Of a DNA stretch of 64,000 nt, positions 54,234-63,262 are shown in pieces. A program made the position numbers and the translations under genes. Source of the DNA: Chitinophaga silvisoli (GTDB lineage: Bacteria > Bacteroidota > Bacteroidia > Chitinophagales > Chitinophagaceae); assembly GCF_003412465.1 (NCBI RefSeq), contig NZ_QTJV01000013.1, positions 1 through 64,000 of the forward strand. Direction: 5' to 3'. The notes beneath the pieces were generated by a model, which was not told the DNA's origin, ran no database searches, and saw only the letters and a list, made by a program, of their open reading frames with translations. Each line of letters begins with the position of its first letter. The first letter of the stretch is position 1.

Positions 54234-57061
54234 TTCATCAATGCGCGAATTGTCTCCGCTTTGACTGCTATTGAAGGTTGAAACTCCTGCCCTGCCATAT
54301 ACCGCTTTATGCTATACAGCAATTGCTGTGCTTCCACCCGTGTCTCTGCCTCAGATACCAGGTCAATTCCTGACAACATCAGTTTTCCCTTTCCTATCTT
54401 ACATTCATACAACAGCCCCAATGATCTCCCACTTACCCAATCATCTATCACCCGTATTAACGGCCGCATATGCCCGGCAATAGCATCCGAAATGATCACA
54501 TTGGAATGACTCATTGCATCCCACCATTGCCAGTTGCTGTAATAATCAGTCGGGAACTCATTAAAGACCGGATGGCGGGGATCCACCAACACACCCAGGG
54601 TATGCGGTGCCTGTCCTTTGGTCCAGGCCGTATTCCAGAAGATACTTGAAAAACCTACTGCAACACTTCCGCCACAATCATTTTTAACAGCCCCTTTCCT
54701 TAGTGTCAGCAACACACTACCGCCCTCCTGCAAATATGCCTCTGCCTTCGCATCAAATACCTGGGTAAGGAGGATTTTATTTTCAACAGGGGGCTTTACG
54801 GCTGGATATACGAAAAGATCCCAGCTATTCTGAAACTCATTCACGGATACACTTAGGGTCAGTTTCGAAGGCGTGGTTACAGTGCTGAGATCCTGCGCTA
54901 TTTCGCCTATCCGGATACAATTCCCGATAGGCAGATCTCCCTGTTTCAGCACTCCTTTAAACAATACCTTACCTTTTCCATCTGTCACCCGCCATAAGGG
55001 TTTTGCATTTTTCAATGGCACCGCACCAAAGTGTGCTACCTCCACAGGCACTTTCAATTGTTCATTATTTAAATACACCATTTTCGGTAACCTTACCAGG
55101 GGCACTGTTGTGTTACAAAATTGCCTGAACTCCTTTGCCGTCACATATCCCTTATTCTCCCAGAACGCATTTAATACACCTACCAGTGCCGTTCCCTGAC
55201 CAGGGAAATCATATAGTCCCAATAACTGGAAACCGCCAAATCCCGGAGTTCTCAAAGCAGCTTCAATATCTGCCTTGTAACACAATGCCTGCAACTTACC
55301 TGATGCCAGTAAAAAGCTATCTGCAAGTTGGCCGAGACCATTATCATGGAGGGTGGATTGAAAGATCTCAAAGTTCTTTGCTTTCAATACACCCCTATAC
55401 TTTTTGATCTCCTTAAAATCCGGGTACACACACCATTGCCCGATCTCATGGCTGACTGTAGGTACCTGCCATTTACTAATGATCGCAGACCAGTCATAAT
55501 CCGACCTGGGAGCCTGTGCATTGATAACACTATTTAGTCCTGCCCCCCATGATTGTATCCGTGGATCAGGCGTAACGTTGTATTCATTCTCTGCAATCGC
55601 AGGCCATCCGCTGCCAGCAGTATAGATCCTGCGCCCGTCTTTTTGCTTCCAGTAATTGGTAAATTTAGCCAGGTATTCCTGGTACCCCTTTCCAGCCGGC
55701 TCGTTACCATAGGTGAGCATGCAGAAAGAAGGATGATTGCCATAAGCCTTTATAATAGCATTGCTCTCCTCATAAATATATTGATCGATAGGTGCCCCCT
55801 CCCCTATCCGGGTATCACTATTTGCCCAGGATGAACATTCTATCTGCAGGTAAAAACCCACCTGGTCCGCTGCCTGAAAAGCGGCTTCCGGCGGGCACCA
55901 GGAATGAAAACGCAGGTGATTGAGACCATAGGATTTTGCGGTTTCAAAAATACGCAGCCAGGAAGCCAGGTCTGTAGCCGGATAACCTGTTAAAGGGAAT
56001 ACCGCACACTCCAAAGTGCCCCGTAAAAATACGTTGCGGCCGTTGTTAGTCAGCCGGCCGCCTGCCGCACTAAATGTCCGCATTCCAAAATCAACAGCAG
56101 ATAAATCTCCGTTCTTCAGACGGGCTTCCATCGTATATACATTTGGGTGAAATTCATCCCAGAGCAAGGGCTTATCCCCCATACTATAATCCGTTTCAAA
56201 CAGCAAACTATCTGCAGGAACGGTGATGTTCTTTACGAGCAACTTTCCTTTTACACCAGGTTGATGCTGCAGCTGCGTATTCAGCTGGATGCTGGTATTC
56301 ACCCTGGCTCCAGTAGTATTCTTTATCAGCACCTTTACATGCACCTTCTTATTCGCCACATCAGGATACAATTGCACATCACTAATAAACAGCTGCGGTC
56401 TGGCGGAGATATACAGCGCTCCTGCCATACCGTTCCAGTTCGTCTGCGTATGATCGGTGATACTGTGCGAATTCATGCCCACATTGATGTCCTTCACACG
56501 GTTATCTACCCGAATCGTGACCTGGTGCTTACCCGGCGTTAAGTACCCGCTAAGGTCAAATACCTGTGCTGTCGCCAGGCTATTCTTCATACCCACACAT
56601 TTGTCATCGACCCATACCGTCGTTTCCCAATGGCTCCTTTCTATGAATAGTTCAAGGTGTTGCCTTGCCCAGCCGGCTGGTACAGCCACACTTTTCTGGT
56701 ACCAGGCGGCTCCCTTATAGTACTTTACCGGCTGCAGCCAAAAGGGTATTTTTATGTTCCCGTCTATTCTATAAGGTGCATATTGTGATTGGAAAAAATA
56801 AGAGGAATCCACAATCTCACCTGTCCAGGGTGTAAGCAGACTGATGTCATCTCCTTTTCCATTAGTGGTCATGGATCCGGGTAAATGAATCGTCTTCTTT
56901 AATGCACCTGTGTACCACTTTTGAGCAATACCCTGATCTGATGGATCTGTCTGAAAACGCCATTCCCCCGCAAGGGGTATTTTATTGCTTTCCTGTGCAT
57001 TAGTGTCTATACTAATAACCCCCAGGACAAAATTTACTAAAATGAATATACGTTTCATCAT
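54230..57061 (-). CDS. Glycoside hydrolase family 2 (beta-galactosidase/glucuronidase type)
   Basis: 943 residues, exported (signal MKRIFILVNFVLGVISIDT to NAQ). Order: sugar-binding jelly roll (about 28-230; FIERSHWETTVWVDDKCVGM, VDNRVKDINVGMNSHSITDH), immunoglobulin-like domain (about 235-350) and a TIM barrel (about 360-690; NHLRFHSWCPPEAAFQAADQ). Catalytic residues fit GH2: acid/base E454 in TYGNEPAGKG and nucleophile E539 in SHEIGQW. The remaining 250 residues are beta-rich. Activity (galactoside, glucuronide or mannoside) cannot be told. Last gene of an operon with the sugar transporter (3 bases apart) and the DUF5107 protein. Confidence 0.9.
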   Translation of the reverse strand: MMKRIFILVNFVLGVISIDTNAQESNKIPLAGEWRFQTDPSDQGIAQKWYTGALKKTIHLPGSMTTNGKGDDISLLTPWTGEIVDSSYFFQSQYAPYRIDGNIKIPFWLQPVKYYKGAAWYQKSVAVPAGWARQHLELFIERSHWETTVWVDDKCVGMKNSLATAQVFDLSGYLTPGKHQVTIRVDNRVKDINVGMNSHSITDHTQTNWNGMAGALYISARPQLFISDVQLYPDVANKKVHVKVLIKNTTGARVNTSIQLNTQLQHQPGVKGKLLVKNITVPADSLLFETDYSMGDKPLLWDEFHPNVYTMEARLKNGDLSAVDFGMRTFSAAGGRLTNNGRNVFLRGTLECAVFPLTGYPATDLASWLRIFETAKSYGLNHLRFHSWCPPEAAFQAADQVGFYLQIECSSWANSDTRIGEGAPIDQYIYEESNAIIKAYGNHPSFCMLTYGNEPAGKGYQEYLAKFTNYWKQKDGRRIYTAGSGWPAIAENEYNVTPDPRIQSWGAGLNSVINAQAPRSDYDWSAIISKWQVPTVSHEIGQWCVYPDFKEIKKYRGVLKAKNFEIFQSTLHDNGLGQLADSFLLASGKLQALCYKADIEAALRTPGFGGFQLLGLYDFPGQGTALVGVLNAFWENKGYVTAKEFRQFCNTTVPLVRLPKMVYLNNEQLKVPVEVAHFGAVPLKNAKPLWRVTDGKGKVLFKGVLKQGDLPIGNCIRIGEIAQDLSTVTTPSKLTLSVSVNEFQNSWDLFVYPAVKPPVENKILLTQVFDAKAEAYLQEGGSVLLTLRKGAVKNDCGGSVAVGFSSIFWNTAWTKGQAPHTLGVLVDPRHPVFNEFPTDYYSNWQWWDAMSHSNVIISDAIAGHMRPLIRVIDDWVSGRSLGLLYECKIGKGKLMLSGIDLVSEAETRVEAQQLLYSIKRYMAGQEFQPSIAVKAETIRALMN

Positions 57062-57064
57062 AAA

Positions 57065-58438
57065 TTATTGCTTAGTCATAATACCTTCTAATTCTTCCAA
57101 TGTTTTACCTTTGGTCTCTTTTATCTTCCACCAGACGAACAGGAAACCGGCTGCACAGATGCCCGCATAAATATAGAAGGACAAGGATCCGAGTTTTTCG
57201 AACAATACCGGGAAAGTAAATACCAGTACAAAATAGGCCGCCCAAAGGCAGATTATAGCGATGGTGGTGGCAGCACTCCGCACATTATTGGGGAAGATCT
57301 CAGAGATAAGCACCCAGGTAACAGGTGCCAGGGACACCGCATACGTACCGATCGCGGCCAACAAGAACCAGGCGACAGACTGCGCACCTGTGGCCAGCAG
57401 GTTGGCCACGATCACATACACTATAGCGAGTCCGCCGGCACCGGCAAGCATGAGCGGCTTTCGCCCGATTTTGTCAACCAGCAGCATGGCCAGCACCGTA
57501 AATATAACATTTACACTACCAATGAATACTGTTTGCAACAACTGATCATCCTGCGATGCGCCAATACTTTCAAAGATCTTTGGCGCATAGTTAAAGACGA
57601 CATTGATGCCACATAACTGCTGGAACACAGCCAGGCCAATACCCGCCAATACAGCGGGCAATACCCTGCCATTCAATACAGCCAGGTAATTTGTCTTTGC
57701 AATATGTTGTAATGACTGTTCTACCTGGCGCATAGACTCTGCAGCAAAATCATCGCCGCCGATTTTCCTAAACACAGCAGCAGCTTTTGCTTCCTTGCCA
57801 TCCTTCATCAGCCAGCGCGGACTCTCCGGCAATAGTAGGGCACCGATAAAAAACAGGCCGGCAGGTACTGCACCTAATCCAAACATATAACGCCAGGCAT
57901 CGTCACCGCTATTTCTTAAACCATAATTCACCAGGTTGGTGATGAGGATTCCCAGTACAATGGTCAGCTGATTGATAGCTACCATTCGTCCCCGCAAATG
58001 AGCAGGGGCAATTTCAGCAATGTACATAGGAGATAACATAGAAGCCATACCTACCCCAATACCGGCTACAAAACGGGAGAGGATAAAGAAATCCCTGTTT
58101 GTCGCCATGGCCATTAACAGGGAAGAAATGGTAAAGATGCCCGCAGCCAGCAGCAAACCCGGCCGCCGCCCGTATTTCTCAGCAATACTACCCGCTACAA
58201 TACATCCACCCATGGCACCCAGTGCCAGGCTCCCCGTAGCAAATCCTTCCCAGTAGGCATTCAGCAAAAACTGCTTTTGTAAAAAGGGTAAAGCACCTGA
58301 AATAACCGCAAAATCAAATCCGAATAAATAACCGCCCAGTGCTGAAATAAATGAGATTCCTAAGATATAAAATGTGCGAAAGTGGTAGCCTTGTAAACCG
58401 GCTACCTTTGCATCGCTTCGTGGAATAAATGTGGCCAT
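57065..58438 (-). CDS. Sugar-porter MFS transporter
   Basis: 457 residues, twelve membrane segments. Sugar-porter motifs: GGYLFGFDFAVISGALPFLQ, EKYGRRPGLL, LSRFVAGIGVGMASMLSPMY, PESPRWLMKDGKEA, QQLCGINVVFNYAPKIFES, LLVDKIGRKPLML and ISEIFPNNVRSAATTI. It is a proton-sugar symporter of the XylE/AraE kind and would import the monosaccharide released by the neighbouring GH2. The gene lies 3 bases before GH2 and 5 bases after the DUF5107 gene. Confidence 0.93.
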   Translation of the reverse strand: MATFIPRSDAKVAGLQGYHFRTFYILGISFISALGGYLFGFDFAVISGALPFLQKQFLLNAYWEGFATGSLALGAMGGCIVAGSIAEKYGRRPGLLLAAGIFTISSLLMAMATNRDFFILSRFVAGIGVGMASMLSPMYIAEIAPAHLRGRMVAINQLTIVLGILITNLVNYGLRNSGDDAWRYMFGLGAVPAGLFFIGALLLPESPRWLMKDGKEAKAAAVFRKIGGDDFAAESMRQVEQSLQHIAKTNYLAVLNGRVLPAVLAGIGLAVFQQLCGINVVFNYAPKIFESIGASQDDQLLQTVFIGSVNVIFTVLAMLLVDKIGRKPLMLAGAGGLAIVYVIVANLLATGAQSVAWFLLAAIGTYAVSLAPVTWVLISEIFPNNVRSAATTIAIICLWAAYFVLVFTFPVLFEKLGSLSFYIYAGICAAGFLFVWWKIKETKGKTLEELEGIMTKQ

Positions 58439-58443
58439 TGTAA

Positions 58444-61400
58444 TTAGTTTTTCCGGTGTGCCAGTGCTCCCTGGTGATTAATATTCAGCTGGAGCACGCG
58501 GTCAAAGAGTTCTTTGGTTTTATCTGCATATGCAGGACCCAGGCCAAGGTAACCCAGGGCCATTAAGTACAGGCAATGAATATGATTGCGCAGGTCCAGG
58601 TCAACCTCAAAAACCAATAGATCAGGCAATGATACAGCAAAATAATCCAGGGTGATTTTATCATTCAGGTGTTGAGCACCAAAATCAATCAGGCGATTGA
58701 ATATTGCGGTTGCCTTATCTGTGTGTTGCAAAGCCTGCCATGCAAGGCCCTGGTAAAAGATTTTGTCTGGCTGCGGGTCGTTGTAAAAAATAGCCTGTAC
58801 CGGTTGAGAGATGCCCTGTGTAGCTAATTTAAAATAATGTTCCGCTTCTGCTGGCTGCTGCAGTTGTTCATAGGCCACCCCTTTCAGATAATGGAGATCA
58901 TTCTCCTGGGTGCCATATAATTTGCCTTCGCCAAGGTTCGCAGGATAGTTTTCAGCCGCTGCCAGGTAGTTGAGAGCGATCGCCGGCTGCCCTTCGCTGA
59001 TGGCCTGTTTAGCTAATGCAATATGTGCGATGAGGTATTGGCTCACGACCTTTCCCTCTCCGCCTTCCCATGGATGGAATTTGAAAGCGGCGATCAGGGA
59101 CCGGGCTGTTTCATGGTTCCCCAGTTGGTTATATAGAGTAATTCTTTCGAGGTATAGATCCTCCCGCTCCATGACCAATGGTAAATATGTTTCCAGGAAT
59201 GCCAGTCGTTCAGCATGTGGCCTGTTTAGTTTTTTGTATAGCTGATCCAGTTCCATAAGTACGCGGGCATCTGCAGGGTCCAGCTGAAAAGCTTTTTCCA
59301 TGGCTGCCAGTGCGCGGGCTTCATCATGCAGCTTATTGTGATAAGCGAGTGAGAGATTACGGAAAACGGTAGGGAAATCGTTCTTTATTTCAGTAGATGC
59401 CTCCCAGCAGGCAATCGCCTCCTTATATTGCCGTTTATCGTACCAATAGTTGCCCAGGTAATAATAAGCCTTTGCATCTGCCGGGTTAAGGGCAATGGCT
59501 GTCTGCAATACCAGCAGATCTTCTATCCTGTTAGGAAAGACAAAATCGGGGCTGAGCGTGGCTGCAGTGGTAAAATAGTCTGTAGCTGCCTGCTGCTGGC
59601 CTGCCTGGTAAGCCAGCCATCCGAGGTAATAGGTGACCAATGTATTCCGCGCATCTCCTTGTCTATACACTTCTAATAATTGCGCCGCTTCGGCGTACAA
59701 TCCAGCATGGGCGTAATCCAGTGCATATTCTATAAAGTTGTGATCCCAGTTACGGCTGAGGGTTTTCAGGTGTTCGAGCACCTCATTTCCGGGGGGTGAT
59801 AAGAGATATTTTTCGAAGATACAACCATAATTGAAGGGGTCTAATGCCAGTGATTCATCAATGAGCGTCAATGCTTCATTTTCCCGCTTCAGTTTTCGGA
59901 GCAGGGCTACCTTCAGATGTCGTACCGTATGACTTTGATAATTCCTGATCAGCGACTGATCGATAAAGGATAATGCCTCTTCATACTGATGCTGCATCAG
60001 GGCAATTCTTGCCAGGTTTAGAAATCCTGTATGCTGCCAGGCATCGTTCCATATAGCTTTATAAAATGCATCGTAGGCTTCGGCTGTTTTACCCTGGAGC
60101 TTTAAGGACCAGCCAAGGTGATAAAATGCCTCCCCATCGTAAGGATTGGGATTACGCTGCGTAAGGGTATGAATGGCCTGCCTGAGATATTTTTCAGCAG
60201 TGCTAAATTGTCCACGGCGCAGGAACCAGATACCCATTGCATTATTGCAGCGGGCATCTTTCGGATCCCGTCGCAGGGCTTCTGCATAGTAATCAGTAGG
60301 CAAAAAAGTAGCATGCCTGTATTGCTCCAGGTGCTGGCCGGTCAGGAACAGCTGATCGTTATTTTCAACGGCTGCTGGTGACAGGGCGGCGATGGCCGGC
60401 TCGGGTGTGGGCTGGGTGATCTGCTTTTCTTTTTGATAAGTGAGGAGTACTCTGCCGGTTTGCAGGTCGGTGATAGTGAGCAATAGCGTTTCCGGAGATA
60501 CAGGCTGATCAAAGTCTACAGTGCCTGTAAAAGGTTCAAAGGGAGAAGAGGCGATCGTTTTATGCCAAATTATTTTTGCTCCCAGGGTAAAGGCAATTTC
60601 CAGCTCCTTATAGGCTGCCGTAACGTATAGCTTCAGGTCAGCACCGGTCGTAGTATATTCTACATTAATAAGGGCTTCTTTAGTCGCATTCTTCACAGCT
60701 CCGAGCTCCCTGTAGGGCATAAAATACTGGGTGAAGGTTTTGGTCTCCCCGGCCTGGATCCAGCTGAAATCGGGCTGATTATCGGTAAATACACCGGTCA
60801 TCAGTTCAATATAGGGTCCATCCTCATCCGTGAGGTTCCTGTCCCAGGCATGGCCAAATGCACCGTTGCCCCAGGTCCACTGTTTCTTTCCGGGGGAGAT
60901 GTGGTGGTCTGCTACGTGTAAAAGCCCCCCATTGGAATCGTGTTCATACCCCCCTACAAAATTGTATCTGGAGCTGGCGGCCATGTATGAGGTGGGGACA
61001 GGTATATTGCTATAGCGGGCGATATCAGTACCCGGAGAATAATCCACTTTGTAATAGGTGCCTTTGGCGATCGGGAAGTCGGAAACGTCCCGCTTACCAT
61101 GGTCGTATACGGCATGTACATCGGGAGGGAAAATGGTCTGGTACCGGTCATTGACTTTTACAGCAGGATTTGCCCACCAGAGAAAGGTTTGCGGAAACGG
61201 TGTCCGGTTATACAGTTTCCCTTGTACTTCAAGGTATGCCTTGTCAGGATACAAAGTGAAGCCGGCCATTCCTTTCGTACGGAACATTCTTTCCACTTCG
61301 TTGACCCAGACAGTTTTACTGCCATCTTTATTTTCGGTGATGGTAAAGTCCACCGGGTCGAAGGTGGATGGGCGATGGTGCTGGGGCCAGTTGAACTCAA

Positions 61401-61746
61401 TACCTCCTGAGATCCAGGGGCCGGTAAGGCCAACGAGAGCGGGTTTAATCACCCGGTTGTAATAAATAAAGTGGCGTTGTTTCACCTTGTCATACGCCAT
61501 CTGAATTCTTCCTCCCAGTTCCGGCAGGACCATAATTTTCAGGTACTGGTTTTCCAGGAATACAGCCTGATAGGCTTTATCTGCTTTTTCATCGTAGATC
61601 TTTTCAATTACCGGGTGGGGATAGACGACACCGCTACTTCCCTGGTAGACCCGTTTCTCGAGGAACATGGGATTTTTTTCCGGTTTACCGATGGCATAGG
61701 TGGGGATCATTACGACCTCCTTCCATACATGAACATAGTTTTCCAT
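58444..61746 (-). CDS. DUF5107 protein with TPR repeats
   Basis: 1100 residues. The N terminus (about 1-340) is the DUF5107 domain: VYPHPVIEKIYDEKADKAYQ, ENQYLKIMVLPELGGRIQMA, GPWISGGIEFNWPQHHRPST and GTYYKVDYSPGTDIARYSNI. It looks like a galactose-mutarotase-type beta-sandwich that binds sugar derivatives. From about 470 on there are many TPR-type helices (DARCNNAMGIWFLRRGQFST, AKAYYYLGNYWYDKRQYKEA, DARVLMELDQLYKKLNRP). No signal peptide is seen, so it is probably cytoplasmic. First gene of the operon with the transporter and GH2; the AraC gene is divergent. Role inferred: handling of the imported sugar. Confidence 0.87.
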   Translation of the reverse strand: MENYVHVWKEVVMIPTYAIGKPEKNPMFLEKRVYQGSSGVVYPHPVIEKIYDEKADKAYQAVFLENQYLKIMVLPELGGRIQMAYDKVKQRHFIYYNRVIKPALVGLTGPWISGGIEFNWPQHHRPSTFDPVDFTITENKDGSKTVWVNEVERMFRTKGMAGFTLYPDKAYLEVQGKLYNRTPFPQTFLWWANPAVKVNDRYQTIFPPDVHAVYDHGKRDVSDFPIAKGTYYKVDYSPGTDIARYSNIPVPTSYMAASSRYNFVGGYEHDSNGGLLHVADHHISPGKKQWTWGNGAFGHAWDRNLTDEDGPYIELMTGVFTDNQPDFSWIQAGETKTFTQYFMPYRELGAVKNATKEALINVEYTTTGADLKLYVTAAYKELEIAFTLGAKIIWHKTIASSPFEPFTGTVDFDQPVSPETLLLTITDLQTGRVLLTYQKEKQITQPTPEPAIAALSPAAVENNDQLFLTGQHLEQYRHATFLPTDYYAEALRRDPKDARCNNAMGIWFLRRGQFSTAEKYLRQAIHTLTQRNPNPYDGEAFYHLGWSLKLQGKTAEAYDAFYKAIWNDAWQHTGFLNLARIALMQHQYEEALSFIDQSLIRNYQSHTVRHLKVALLRKLKRENEALTLIDESLALDPFNYGCIFEKYLLSPPGNEVLEHLKTLSRNWDHNFIEYALDYAHAGLYAEAAQLLEVYRQGDARNTLVTYYLGWLAYQAGQQQAATDYFTTAATLSPDFVFPNRIEDLLVLQTAIALNPADAKAYYYLGNYWYDKRQYKEAIACWEASTEIKNDFPTVFRNLSLAYHNKLHDEARALAAMEKAFQLDPADARVLMELDQLYKKLNRPHAERLAFLETYLPLVMEREDLYLERITLYNQLGNHETARSLIAAFKFHPWEGGEGKVVSQYLIAHIALAKQAISEGQPAIALNYLAAAENYPANLGEGKLYGTQENDLHYLKGVAYEQLQQPAEAEHYFKLATQGISQPVQAIFYNDPQPDKIFYQGLAWQALQHTDKATAIFNRLIDFGAQHLNDKITLDYFAVSLPDLLVFEVDLDLRNHIHCLYLMALGYLGLGPAYADKTKELFDRVLQLNINHQGALAHRKN

Positions 61747-61894
61747 AACGTTGATGCTGATTGTGTATATTCGCTATCAAAACTAAGAATGCGGGGAAAA
61801 TTATTGATGGATTAACTTTGGATATCTATGGATTATTCTACGATTGTAATGCTTATTGAAATGCAAAGCCGGCTGCAGGCCTAAATGAGTTGTT
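61747..61894. promoter_or_regulatory. Divergent control region of the sugar operon
   Basis: 148 bases separate the starts of the DUF5107 operon and the AraC regulator. The promoters and the AraC-binding site should lie here; no clear repeat was seen. Confidence 0.4.
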
Positions 61895-62767
61895 ATGAGA
61901 AAAAAGGAAGGTTTCCAGGGACAGAAAGCGGTGGTCATACCAAGAAAAATTATTGCTGATCAATGTGCAGGGCATCCTGTCATCAGTAATTTGTATGTGA
62001 CGGATATCGGGTATTATCCGCGGGCAAAATATCATTACCGGGAGCGCTTGCATGGGATAGACCAGTATATTTTTATCTATTGCCTGGAAGGCAGGGGTAC
62101 GGTCTCCATAAAGAAAAATACGTATGAGGTAGAAGGAGGTGAATTCTTTATAGTGCCGGCTAATGTGGCACATTCGTATATGGCGGATGCTGATCATCCC
62201 TGGACGATCTACTGGATCCATTTTAAGGGGAAGTCAGCCGCAGCCATAACAGACCTGTTCATGGGCAGGTATAATGGATATAAGGGTTTCAGGCATTATG
62301 ATGAGCGGATGCTACAGTTGTTTGATGAGATCTATCAGCATTTGGAGCGGGGTTATAGTATGGACCATCTGGTGTATTCCAATATGTGCCTGCAGCATTT
62401 CCTGGGATCATTTTTATATCCGAAGAATGATAGTGATACAAAGGAATTAGGACAGCATAATATTGCTATAGATTTTATGAACCGGCATCTGGACAGGATG
62501 TTGACGGTGGAGGAAATGGCGGGCTCGGTTAATTTGTCTACGTCGCATTTTACGTATTTATTTAAAACGAAAACGGGGTTTACGCCGATAGAATATTTAA
62601 ATCATTTAAAGGTACAGAAGGCTTGTCAGTACCTGTTGTTTACGGATCTGAGGGTAAAGGAGATTGCGTATGAACTGGGGATAGAGGACCAGTCTTATTT
62701 TTCGCGCTTGTTTACAAAGGTGATGGGAGTATCACCGAATGAGTATAGGGAAAGGAGGAGTGGTTAA
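61895..62767 (+). CDS. AraC-family regulator of the sugar operon
   Basis: 290 residues. N-terminal cupin sugar-sensing domain (DQYIFIYCLEGRGTVSIKKN, YEVEGGEFFIVPANVAHSYM, PWTIYWIHFKGKSAAAI) and a C-terminal double helix-turn-helix (LTVEEMAGSVNLSTSHFTYL, LRVKEIAYELGIEDQSYFSR, SPNEYRERRSG). The arrangement resembles MelR/RhaS-like activators that respond to a sugar. It is divergent from the operon it probably controls. Confidence 0.9.
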   Translation: MRKKEGFQGQKAVVIPRKIIADQCAGHPVISNLYVTDIGYYPRAKYHYRERLHGIDQYIFIYCLEGRGTVSIKKNTYEVEGGEFFIVPANVAHSYMADADHPWTIYWIHFKGKSAAAITDLFMGRYNGYKGFRHYDERMLQLFDEIYQHLERGYSMDHLVYSNMCLQHFLGSFLYPKNDSDTKELGQHNIAIDFMNRHLDRMLTVEEMAGSVNLSTSHFTYLFKTKTGFTPIEYLNHLKVQKACQYLLFTDLRVKEIAYELGIEDQSYFSRLFTKVMGVSPNEYRERRSG

Positions 62768-62781
62768 GCCCGGGAGGCCGC

Positions 62782-63111
62782 TTATGGAAGGCGGCTGGCT
62801 ACCTTTTCTCCCCATTCATTCATCGCATGTAAGATCGGCATTAATGTTTTCCCCAGATCGCTCAGTTCATATTCTACCCGCGGTGGTTTTTCATTAAAGC
62901 TATGCCGGATTATTAAACCATCATCTTCCAGCTCTTTTAACTGCTGGGATAATATTTTCCTGGAAATATCCGGGATTTGTATGGTGAGTTTGCCGAAGCG
63001 AATATTCCCTACTGCTATCCTGGCCAAAATAATTGGCTTCCATTTTCCACCAATGTAGCCCATGGTCTTTACCATCGGACAGTATGGAGCATGTTCTTCA
63101 AATTTCTTCAT
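62782..63111 (-). CDS. HxlR-family regulator
   Basis: 109 residues: CPMVKTMGYIGGKWKPIILA (conserved Cys and GGKW), KLTIQIPDISRKILSQQLKE, EDDGLIIRHSFNEKPPRVEY and the C-terminal helix LMPILHAMNEWGEKV. Divergent from the SDR at 63263, with a 151-base spacer full of repeated TAGTTAC elements that look like its operator. It is the third HxlR-oxidoreductase pair in the window. Confidence 0.92.
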   Translation of the reverse strand: MKKFEEHAPYCPMVKTMGYIGGKWKPIILARIAVGNIRFGKLTIQIPDISRKILSQQLKELEDDGLIIRHSFNEKPPRVEYELSDLGKTLMPILHAMNEWGEKVASRLP

Positions 63112-63212
63112 TAGTTACTTTAATGTTACTACTTTTTATGTTTTAGTTACATGAATGTTACTACTATTTCGATCTGCATGAAAGCATCTCTGGGAATGTA
63201 GTAGTTACTTTA
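63112..63212. promoter_or_regulatory. Direct-repeat operator array between HxlR and SDR genes
   Basis: A 22-base unit, TAGTTACTTTAATGTTACT with ACT (63112-63133), returns with three changes at 63144-63165, an offset of 32 bases or about three helical turns. A third partial copy, TAGTTACTTTA, is at 63202-63212. They fill the spacer next to the HxlR start and should be its binding sites. Confidence 0.5.
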
Positions 63213-63262
63213 CGTACAATTTTTAGTTAAAGGTAGTGCATCTACTATTTAAAAAAAGAAAA

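Noticed and set aside
63112..63212. Repeats as a short CRISPR array
   Set aside because: Units overlap in pattern, spacers are only about 10 bases and no cas genes are present; an operator array fits better.
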